Shown here piece after piece: positions 54,772 to 61,800 of a stretch of DNA of 64,000 nucleotides (position 1 is its first letter; the number at the start of each line of letters is the position of its first letter). Position numbers and translations under genes: made by a program. Below the pieces are notes generated by a model. It worked only from the letters and a program-made list of their open reading frames with translations, was not told the DNA's origin and searched no databases. This stretch comes from a bacterium (GTDB lineage Bacteria > Chloroflexota > Anaerolineae > Caldilineales > Caldilineaceae). The DNA lies in assembly GCA_016124945.1 (NCBI GenBank), contig WGMT01000027.1, positions 62,001-126,000 of the forward strand, read 5' to 3'.

Positions 54772-54858
54772 ATAGAACGCGGATTGAGCGGATTGGGCGG
54801 AACAACCCGGATTTTTATCCGCTTGAATCCGCCCAATCCGCTCAATCCGCGTTCTATT
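54772..54858 (-). terminator. Long inverted repeat downstream of the channel gene
   Basis: Two arms of about 30 bases, built from GCGGATTGAGCGGATTGGGC-type repeats, are reverse complements (left about 54772-54801, right 54828-54858). The right arm begins 7 bases beyond the channel gene stop. The loop contains ATTTTTATCC. A strong transcription stop is likely even without a classical T-tract. Confidence 0.6.
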
Positions 54859-54864
54859 CTGGAT

Positions 54865-56760
54865 TCAGTTCGCAGCGAGGACAATCACCATATCCCCTTC
54901 GGTGAGTGTGATGGGCGCCGCTTTGTTGGGGTTGATGCACACGCCGTACTGCTGTGCGCGATTTGTACTATGGCTAATCAAACGGTAGCCGATAGCGGTT
55001 TCATTGTGGCGGCGCGCCGCCTCGACGATGGTGTAGAAGTTGACGGCAACGTCGGGGCGCACGTAATGCGCAGCCGGACGCAGGTAGATCTCGGATCCAT
55101 CGGCGTCGAAGATCTCGGCGAAGACGGCATTGAGCGCTTTGTTTTCGGAGATCTGCGAGAGCATGAGGCTGATCAGCCGATTGCTGACAATGAAGTCGTC
55201 GGCCTGGGTGACCTCGGCCAGGTTGCGGTTGCGGTTGTCCAGCATCTCGCTAACGATAGAAAAGTTCATACCGAGCAGACCGGCCATATCGCGCAGGTGA
55301 AGCAGTGTGACCAGGGTATGGGCGTCGGCCTGCTGCGGCTCCATCTTGTCGGAGTAAGAGAGGGTGATGATGTGATCGTAGCCGGCCACGTCCAATTCAT
55401 TGAGGACGCGGCGATCCGTGGTGTCGCCCACCTGATAGACCACACTCTGATTTTGCAATTCGGTACAAGATGCGGCGATCTCGGCTTCGCCGTCGGCATA
55501 GTCGGCCACTACCGTCACCAGTGAACCGGGGGCGACGTAGCGATCCAGCTCATTGATGATGGCCGGTGCGCTCTTGTTCCATCCCAGAATGAGCGCACGT
55601 TCGGGCCGGTTCACTCGCTCCAGTGCCGAGTGGATGGCGTCGTCGGCAATGTCAAAGTCGGCGCGACCGAAGAGCTGAATCGTGTCGTCGTCTTGTGAAA
55701 TGACGATCAACTGATCCCCGGCGGCGACGAGTGTCTCCATGGGTGGGTTGAGTTCTGCCGGGCGACCGGGCCGTTGAATGCCGATGACGGTGGACGTTTC
55801 GTAGGCAAAGAGCGCATCGCTGAAGGTCCGGCCGAACAGAGACGGCTCGTGTTTGAAGTAGATCTCGTTGCCGTCGAAATCAAGCAGTTCGGTGTAGACA
55901 ATGGAAAGCCCCGACTGCCGACAGGTTTGGGCGATGATGCGCGAAATAAGATCGCCGATGAGGACGATTTCGACCTCGTCTTTGCCCACCATACGCGCCA
56001 CTTCGTAGTTCTTGGGGTCTTGAATTTCGACAACGATGTGATAGGGATCGGGGCGGCGATCCGGCGCGTTGGTGATGGCGAGGAGTGTTTTGATCACCTC
56101 GGCATCGGCGTCGGCATCTCTACCTGGGGGCGCAAGGATGATAATGGATCGCGCCGTCTGTGGGCTGGCCAGCGCCAGATCGCTCATCTCGATAGGGTCG
56201 CCGTTGCGGCAGACGATGCGTGTGCGTCCACTGCCACCCAATTTGCTGCGGATCTCATCTTCCATCTCGATTTTGTCTTTCGGGCCGAGGATGACAATAC
56301 AGGGGTTGTGCTGATTGGCGTTGGCAACGATCAATTCGGAGAGAATGGGAATGATCTGATCCGACCAGCCTAGGATCACCGTGTGTCCACTTTCGACGAC
56401 GCGCGAACGTCCTTTGCGCAGGTTCTCCAGGCGGCCTTCGATGCCTGTCGTCAAAATACCGATGAGCAAGCTAAGCACGAAGATACCGCCCAGCGTGACG
56501 CCAAACATTGTGAACAGGTAAGCCCATGATCCGCTGTTCCCGGCGACAGTGCCGGCGTCCATCGTGTGCATGAGGTTCGACCAGAGCAGTTGCGGAAAGC
56601 TCAGATCCTGTGCCATACCGGTGGCCTGTAGAAACAGTGATGCCCCTAAAATGATCACCAGTGAAACGATCCCCAGCCAAAGGATCAGGGCAGGTGTGCC
56701 TTTAGAAAAGACATTGTCTGTTGCATAGCGGAGTCGATCCAACCAGGTTGCTTTTGTCAT
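54865..56760 (-). CDS. CASTOR/POLLUX-like ion channel protein
   Basis: A 631-residue protein with two N-terminal membrane segments (residues about 24-46 and 83-106) around a pore-like loop (LMHTMDAGTVAGNSGSWAYL). Two RCK/TrkA-N-like Rossmann domains follow: SGHTVILGWSDQIIPILSEL and RALILGWNKSAPAIINELDR. This order is characteristic of the CASTOR/POLLUX/DMI1 cation-channel family. It probably conducts K+ or Ca2+ under nucleotide or ion control. It stands alone, on the minus strand. Confidence 0.87.
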   Translation of the reverse strand: MTKATWLDRLRYATDNVFSKGTPALILWLGIVSLVIILGASLFLQATGMAQDLSFPQLLWSNLMHTMDAGTVAGNSGSWAYLFTMFGVTLGGIFVLSLLIGILTTGIEGRLENLRKGRSRVVESGHTVILGWSDQIIPILSELIVANANQHNPCIVILGPKDKIEMEDEIRSKLGGSGRTRIVCRNGDPIEMSDLALASPQTARSIIILAPPGRDADADAEVIKTLLAITNAPDRRPDPYHIVVEIQDPKNYEVARMVGKDEVEIVLIGDLISRIIAQTCRQSGLSIVYTELLDFDGNEIYFKHEPSLFGRTFSDALFAYETSTVIGIQRPGRPAELNPPMETLVAAGDQLIVISQDDDTIQLFGRADFDIADDAIHSALERVNRPERALILGWNKSAPAIINELDRYVAPGSLVTVVADYADGEAEIAASCTELQNQSVVYQVGDTTDRRVLNELDVAGYDHIITLSYSDKMEPQQADAHTLVTLLHLRDMAGLLGMNFSIVSEMLDNRNRNLAEVTQADDFIVSNRLISLMLSQISENKALNAVFAEIFDADGSEIYLRPAAHYVRPDVAVNFYTIVEAARRHNETAIGYRLISHSTNRAQQYGVCINPNKAAPITLTEGDMVIVLAAN

Positions 56761-56870
56761 GAGATCCTCAGGGGGAGAAAGGTGAAAAAAGATTCCTATA
56801 TTTTAACATGACGCCGGCTTTGACCGTCTTGCGCTAAAGCATGCAATTCGACGATCTGGGTCAATTCGGA

Positions 56871-56904
56871 ATCCTGGCCGATCCGAAATCCTGGCCGATC
56901 CGAA
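56871..56904. repeat. 17-bp tandem repeat
   Basis: ATCCTGGCCGATCCGAA occurs twice in direct succession (56871-56887, 56888-56904), with a partial third unit. It lies in the divergent spacer between the channel and radical SAM genes (56761-57030), which holds no other clear signal. Confidence 0.85.
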
Positions 56905-57030
56905 ATCCTAGTCGAGTGGATTCGTGACAATCTAGCCATGTGATGGGTGATTTGTGCCAAGGCTTTGCGTAGCCTGGAAATGGCGTAATCTCACCAAGGA
57001 GAGGTAATTTCTTCTGGGGAAGCGCTTTGT

Positions 57031-58323
57031 ATGGCGACGATGGCGTTGACGTTTCTCTTCCATTCTTCGTCTTGCGTCTTTATTCAATGTCGAGTTTGCA
57101 TGGCTTTCACCTTCCATTGGCGGGACAGCGGCACGCCGCTGCATATCTCCCTAAACGCGGGGACATTGACGCTGAGCTTCGACGGCCGCGTCAATCTGTC
57201 GTTCGACGGCGAAGGGCGATTGGTGGGTGCCTTCTGGGACGAGGTAACCTACCGCCGCGCACTGGACAACCGCATCCTGGCCAAGTGGATCGACCCACGA
57301 TGGCCGCAGCGCCGTCGTCGCCGTTTCCTCAACGACGACGAGCGCCGATCCTTGATCGAGCGAGTCTACACGGCGACGGTGGATCTCTCCACCGGCCTTC
57401 TCTTCGGGCAGTTGACACCCCCCGCCGATGCCCCACTGGTGGAAATCCAAGATTGGCTCGCCGCCGTGCTGCGCTGGGACTGGGCAAAGTTGGAAGGGGA
57501 GCGACACCGCTTCCACAGCGTCTACAAGCCGGTGCCTATCCTGCCGCCGGATCAGTACCTGTCCACCGTGTTACAGGTGACGGAGGGCTGCTCGTACAAC
57601 AAGTGCACCTTCTGCACCTTCTACCGGGATCGCGCTTTCCGCATCAAAACCGGCGACGTCTTACAGGATCACATCACCGCCGTGCAGACATTCTTGGGCG
57701 AAGGTCAGTCGTTGCGCAAGGGCGTCTTTTTGGCCGACGCCAACGCCGTGATCGTAGCACAACGGACACTCGTCCCCATGCTTGATGCTGTCAACGCGGC
57801 GATGCCGGCAGCGCAGCAGGCCGGGATCTACGCATTTGTTAGCGCACCCGACGCCATGCACAAAACCAGCGCCGACTTCGCCGAACTCCGCGCACGCAAC
57901 TTGCGCCGGGTCTACGTGGGTGTGGAAAGTGGACACGATCCCCTGCGCCGGTTTCTACGCAAGCCGGGCAACGCCGCCGATGTACGCCACGCCATTGAGA
58001 CGATCAAAGCGGGCGGCGTCGCAGTTGGGCTGATCGTGATGGTGGGTGTCGGCGGCGAGCGTTTCCGCGAGGTTCACCGCCGCGACACACTGGATCTGCT
58101 GGCCGGCGTCCCCTTGGGCGGCGATGATCTCATCTATCTTTCGCCCTTTGTGGCGGGGGCCGACGCCCCCTACGTCCAGGACGCCGAGGCGGCCAATCTG
58201 GGCAGACTGGACGAAAACTGCATCGAGCAGGAGATGCGAAACTTTCGCGATCGGCTCAAGCCGTGGGCGCAAGCGCACGAGGTGCGGGTCTCCACCTACG
58301 ATATTCGTGAGTTTGTCTATTGA
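57031..58323 (+). CDS. Radical SAM protein (C-x4-C-x2-C type)
   Basis: A 430-residue radical SAM enzyme. The cluster motif is TEGCSYNKCTFCTFYRDRAF, a C-x4-C-x2-C variant of the usual C-x3-C-x2-C. It is followed by KGVFLADANAVIVAQRTLVP, RRVYVGVESGHDPLRRFLRK and VGLIVMVGVGG. The first 150 residues are a separate domain. ATG 57031 has GGGGAAG upstream; ATG 57100 (MAFTFHWRDSG) is an alternative and may be the true family start. The reaction is unknown. It lies 35 bases from the VKOR-like gene, so the two may be co-transcribed. Confidence 0.82.
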   Translation: MATMALTFLFHSSSCVFIQCRVCMAFTFHWRDSGTPLHISLNAGTLTLSFDGRVNLSFDGEGRLVGAFWDEVTYRRALDNRILAKWIDPRWPQRRRRRFLNDDERRSLIERVYTATVDLSTGLLFGQLTPPADAPLVEIQDWLAAVLRWDWAKLEGERHRFHSVYKPVPILPPDQYLSTVLQVTEGCSYNKCTFCTFYRDRAFRIKTGDVLQDHITAVQTFLGEGQSLRKGVFLADANAVIVAQRTLVPMLDAVNAAMPAAQQAGIYAFVSAPDAMHKTSADFAELRARNLRRVYVGVESGHDPLRRFLRKPGNAADVRHAIETIKAGGVAVGLIVMVGVGGERFREVHRRDTLDLLAGVPLGGDDLIYLSPFVAGADAPYVQDAEAANLGRLDENCIEQEMRNFRDRLKPWAQAHEVRVSTYDIREFVY

Positions 58324-58358
58324 GCAGTGTTGCTCTGTCTACATTCAGGAGGTTTGCG

Positions 58359-59411
58359 ATGAAACAAACGATCTCGCGTCTATTGGTGCTTCTCCTCGCG
58401 TTGTTGATTCTCCCCATGGGGGCCCAGGCCGCAGCGCCTGCCCAAGAAGCGCCCACCGTGCGCGCCGTCCTCTTTTGGATGAGCACCTGTGGCTATTGCC
58501 ACGAAGTCATCGACAATGTGCTGCCACCGCTTCAGCGCCAATACGGCAACCAGTTGGACATCCAATTGATCGAACTAAAGACCGACGGCGATTTCCGAAA
58601 GTTGAGCGCGCTGGCGATGAAGTATGGTCAGTCCGGCGAGGGCGTCGGTGTGCCGTTGATGGTCATCGGCGATCACATGATGCGTGGGGCGGCGGAGATC
58701 CCGGCGGAACTGCCCGGCTACATTGAAACGTACATGGCCACAGGCGGCGTCGAATACCCTGAGTTGGGCGCGTTTTCCATTGCCCAGGGCGAACGCTTCC
58801 TGGTGGAAGGCATGGTGTTGGAAAGCACACGCCCCGCCCCCACCGAGGTCAACGGTTTCTGGCTGGCAATTGTGGTGATGGCGGGCATCATATTGGCGTT
58901 GCTCTACGCCGCGGCGGCGTGGATGGGCAAAGCGCGCTGGATCTCGGCGAATGTAGCGTCCTGGGCGTTGCCGGTGCTGGCGGTGTTTGGGCTGGGCATT
59001 TCAGGGTACATGGCCTACGTAGAGATGCAGTCGGTGGAAGCCGTCTGTGGACCGGTGGGCGATTGTAATGCCGTGCAAGGCAGCCCATACGCCTACCTTT
59101 TCGGTATTTTGCCCATCGGCATTCTGGGGCTGGCCGGCTATACGTTGATCCTTATCGCCTGGGCCTGGTCGCGCATGCAGCAGGACCCATTGGCCGTCTA
59201 TGCGCCGAAAGCACTTTTCGGGTTCGCTTTAGTCGGCGTCTTCTTTTCGCTCTACCTCACCTACCTGGAACCTTTCGTCATCGGCGCTGTGTGTATGTGG
59301 TGTCTCTCGTCTGCCGTGGTGATGACGCTGCTGCTGATCACCACGTTGACACCGGCGTTGAAACCGCAGGTGACAGCGCCGACACAGCGGAAGCGCAGTC
59401 GGAAAAAGTGA
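58359..59411 (+). CDS. Thioredoxin-like/VKOR fusion (disulfide-forming membrane protein)
   Basis: A 350-residue fusion. Signal sequence (residues 1-25), then an exported thioredoxin-like domain with active site MSTCGYCHEV. The VKOR domain (residues about 160-335) has a conserved Cys pair around VCGPVGDCNAVQGSPYAYLF and the quinone-site CMWC, within four or five membrane helices. Bacterial VKOR proteins reoxidise DsbA-like partners with quinones; here both are on one chain, in the reverse order of the common VKOR-Trx fusion. This fits a host with many Cys-rich secreted proteins. The start is fixed by AGGAGG. Confidence 0.9.
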   Translation: MKQTISRLLVLLLALLILPMGAQAAAPAQEAPTVRAVLFWMSTCGYCHEVIDNVLPPLQRQYGNQLDIQLIELKTDGDFRKLSALAMKYGQSGEGVGVPLMVIGDHMMRGAAEIPAELPGYIETYMATGGVEYPELGAFSIAQGERFLVEGMVLESTRPAPTEVNGFWLAIVVMAGIILALLYAAAAWMGKARWISANVASWALPVLAVFGLGISGYMAYVEMQSVEAVCGPVGDCNAVQGSPYAYLFGILPIGILGLAGYTLILIAWAWSRMQQDPLAVYAPKALFGFALVGVFFSLYLTYLEPFVIGAVCMWCLSSAVVMTLLLITTLTPALKPQVTAPTQRKRSRKK

Positions 59412-59433
59412 TTGGAGATTGCGGAAAGAAAAC

Positions 59434-59613
59434 AGAAGCGTGAACACAGATTTCACAGATTCACACAGATTTCCAAAAGGTTTGGACACGGATTTGTAGG
59501 ATTTTCAGGTTGGCATTCCGGGTTTGAGAAGTAGAAGCGTGAACACAGATTTCACAGATTCACACAGATCAAAGCTCTCCCAAATCTGTGTCATCTGTGA
59601 AATCTGTGTTCAC
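59434..59613. terminator. 37-bp direct repeat and large hairpin between convergent genes
   Basis: A 37-base segment (59434-59470) is repeated exactly at 59533-59569. The second copy is followed by its near-complement (59584-59613, ATCTGTGTCATCTGTGAAAT...), making a long hairpin. It lies between the converging VKOR and YedE genes, so it may end transcription from both sides. The repeat words are ACACAGATTTCACAGATT-like. Confidence 0.65.
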
Positions 59614-59668
59614 TCCTCTGCCTCCTGCAAATCCTACAAATCCGCATCCAAATCATTCTCTCTCCGCG

Positions 59669-60901
59669 TTACCCACAACCACCACCTGTCGCCCCGCGTT
59701 TGGACTTGAGTTCGATCTTAGGCACATACTCCAACACAAAATCATGTGGATCGGGTTCGGCGGCGGGTTGACGTGCGCCTAGGGCCATGTCGAAGGCGTA
59801 GCGCAGTTGATCGTCCCTACCTACAGCTAGGGTCCGTGTGAGCCTGAACTCGTCTTCACTGAAGACGGCCAACCAGTTGTTGACGCCGCCTTCAAGGATG
59901 TAGAGATTGGGAATGCTCTCGGCCACAAGATACTTCCACGCTTCGGTGGCGGCGCTTTCGTCGTTGCTCATGGTCACAAAGACGGTGTTGTCCGGCTCCT
60001 CGCGCAAGGACGGCGCCAACGCCGGTAGTTCGTCCAGGGTGACATGGCGGGCGTCGAGGATGTGGAAGAGGTTGTAATCGGCCTCGGATCGCACATCAAG
60101 CATGACCACACGCAGATTGCGGTTGTGCAGCGTCTCTAGCAACTCAGCCGGGTGGATCTGCACCTGCCGCTCGGCCAGACGCACATCCTGCGCCGGCGCC
60201 AGCCAGGACCAGCGATCCGCATTGGTGGGTTGGCCGATGAAGAGGATGGCCACAGAGGCCAGCACCAGTGTCCCCGCGGCGCCATAGCGCCACTTGGGCG
60301 CTTTGGACAGGTCCTGTTTGCCGATGATGCGTTCCAACTGTTCGCCGCCCCAGAACATGAAGAGCGCCATCAGCACCACGCCCAGCACTACCCAGCCTGT
60401 CTCCACGCCAAAGAGATCGGGCAGGATGAAACGCCCCATGTAAGACGAGTGCCAGAAGCCTTCGTAAAGCCCCACCGTCTCGCCAAAGAGGAAGATGCCG
60501 AAGAAGACGCCCAGAGCGAACATGATGCCGTCGAGCTTGCCTGTGGCCGCCGAAACCAGCGACGTGCCGGGGCAGAAACCGCCGACGATGAAGCCAGCGC
60601 CCATGATCAACCCGCCCACGATCCCCGGCCACAGGTAGGTGGGGTTCACCCAGATCAGATTGAAATCAAGCAGCCCCAGTGCCGTGCTGCCAAAGACGAG
60701 CACCATCGCCACAATGATGGCGGTGAACATTACCTTGAGCACCGTCAAATCCTTAAAGTAAAACTGCGCCGACAACTTCAAAGAATTGCCGAAGCCGGCG
60801 ATTTCCAGCACATAGCCAAACGCAAACCCAATGGCCAGGTAGACCCAATAGGATCCCCAGTGGCCCATCAGTTCGGTGAGTTGGAGCGGGAAGGGTGTCA
60901 T
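59669..60901 (-). CDS. YedE-like sulfur transporter fused to a rhodanese-like domain
   Basis: A 410-residue protein. Residues 1-225 form a YeeE/YedE-type membrane domain with the conserved pore motif VGGFCPGTSLVSAATGKLDG. Residues about 255-375 are rhodanese-like (VVMLDVRSEADYNLFHILDA, NLYILEGGVNNWL). The active-site loop is VTMSNDES where sulfurtransferases carry Cys, so the domain is probably catalytically silent and may bind or gate. Ends GGGCG. YedE proteins take up thiosulfate or related sulfur species. The next gene upstream encodes the second YeeE half. Confidence 0.86.
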   Translation of the reverse strand: MTPFPLQLTELMGHWGSYWVYLAIGFAFGYVLEIAGFGNSLKLSAQFYFKDLTVLKVMFTAIIVAMVLVFGSTALGLLDFNLIWVNPTYLWPGIVGGLIMGAGFIVGGFCPGTSLVSAATGKLDGIMFALGVFFGIFLFGETVGLYEGFWHSSYMGRFILPDLFGVETGWVVLGVVLMALFMFWGGEQLERIIGKQDLSKAPKWRYGAAGTLVLASVAILFIGQPTNADRWSWLAPAQDVRLAERQVQIHPAELLETLHNRNLRVVMLDVRSEADYNLFHILDARHVTLDELPALAPSLREEPDNTVFVTMSNDESAATEAWKYLVAESIPNLYILEGGVNNWLAVFSEDEFRLTRTLAVGRDDQLRYAFDMALGARQPAAEPDPHDFVLEYVPKIELKSKRGATGGGCG

Positions 60902-60926
60902 GTCAGGTGCCTCGTGTGTGGAGGTG

Positions 60927-61062
60927 ATTGGTGATTAGTGATTGGTGATTGGGGGAAAGATCCGGATCAAGTGGATGATAGGATGATGAATCGCGTCATC
61001 CTATCATCTCGTCGTCATGTTTTTGCCCCAATCACCAGTCACCAGTTCCTAATCACCAATCA
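60927..61062. repeat. Nested inverted repeats between the two Yee/Yed genes
   Basis: Outer arms of ATTGGTG/ATTAGTG heptamers (60927-60953) face their complement (61024-61062). Inside is a perfect 13-bp pair, GATGATAGGATGA (60974-60986) with TCATCCTATCATC (60996-61008). The right end supplies the TGA stop codon of the YeeE gene. Confidence 0.82.
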
Positions 61063-61632
61063 ATTCCAGAGTTTCCGCAAAAAGTACGCCAGCGCATAGG
61101 CCCCGCCGAAGACGGCGAACATGAAGGCCCAACTCCCCACCGAAAGGACAGAGCCGCCGGTGAGCGCCTGCCCCGAAGTGCAGCCACGCGCCATGCGCGC
61201 ACCGTAACCCATCAACGCGCCGCCGAGGAAAGCCATCAGCCAGCGCAAACGGACAGGCACACGCGGCCCCCGGTTGGTTTCAAAGCTGAGCCGCCCGTTC
61301 ATCCAACCAGACGCAAAGCCGCCCATCACCGTGCCGATGGTGAGGAAGACCACCCAACTGTCCAGTGGATTTTTGTCGCCGCCGGCCATGTCGAGCAGGT
61401 AGGGCGTGCGGTCCACATGATTGGGGGCGATGGCGTCTTCGACGACGACGAGCAGCCGGTTCATGCCGCCCGACGCCCCCAGCCCGTTGCCGGTGATGAA
61501 AAAGGCCAGAAACAGCACGATCCCCAGCAGAATCCCGGCGAAGTAGGGGTTCACATACTCCTTGGCCTCTCGCTGGGTCAGCGCACGTGTCCCTGAGCGA
61601 GCGGTGGATTGTGGTTCGATGTAGGTGGTCAT
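61060..61632 (-). CDS. YeeE/YedE-family membrane protein, second half
   Basis: A 190-residue membrane protein with the YeeE signature MARGCTSGQALTGGSVLSVG and about five hydrophobic segments (YFAGILLGIVLFLAFFITGN at the start). With the YedE-like gene just downstream it would make a two-part transporter, each bearing one conserved Cys-Gly motif. AAGGAG precedes ATG 61632. The last codon and stop fall in repeat DNA. Confidence 0.87.
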   Translation of the reverse strand: MTTYIEPQSTARSGTRALTQREAKEYVNPYFAGILLGIVLFLAFFITGNGLGASGGMNRLLVVVEDAIAPNHVDRTPYLLDMAGGDKNPLDSWVVFLTIGTVMGGFASGWMNGRLSFETNRGPRVPVRLRWLMAFLGGALMGYGARMARGCTSGQALTGGSVLSVGSWAFMFAVFGGAYALAYFLRKLWN

Positions 61633-61649
61633 GGAAGCTCCTTGGCCGT

Positions 61650-61680
61650 TAGCGGTTAGCAGTTGGCGGTTAGCAGTTAG
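61650..61680. repeat. TAGCGGT/TAGCAGT heptamer array
   Basis: Four 7-mers TAGCGGT, TAGCAGT, TGGCGGT, TAGCAGT and a partial unit, starting 4 bases upstream of the YeeE ribosome site. Complementary to the CCCGCTA array at 34052-34093. Confidence 0.85.
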
Positions 61681-61724
61681 TTCGTTAAGACCATTGAACG
61701 GTCACACAGTGTCGATTCGATAAC

Positions 61725-61800
61725 ATCATCCCATCATCCCCATCATCGCATCATCATCTCGACACGATCTCCCCAATCACCAATCCCTAATCACCATTCA
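61725..61800. repeat. Mixed ATC-rich and heptamer repeats
   Basis: CATCATCCC-type repeats followed by CCCCAATCACCAATCCCTAA. The cytochrome gene's last codons and TAG stop (61789-61787, minus strand) lie within it. Confidence 0.7.

Noticed and set aside
12850..61800. CRISPR array
   Set aside because: The tandem repeats are 7-17 bases with no regular unique spacers, and no cas genes are present.
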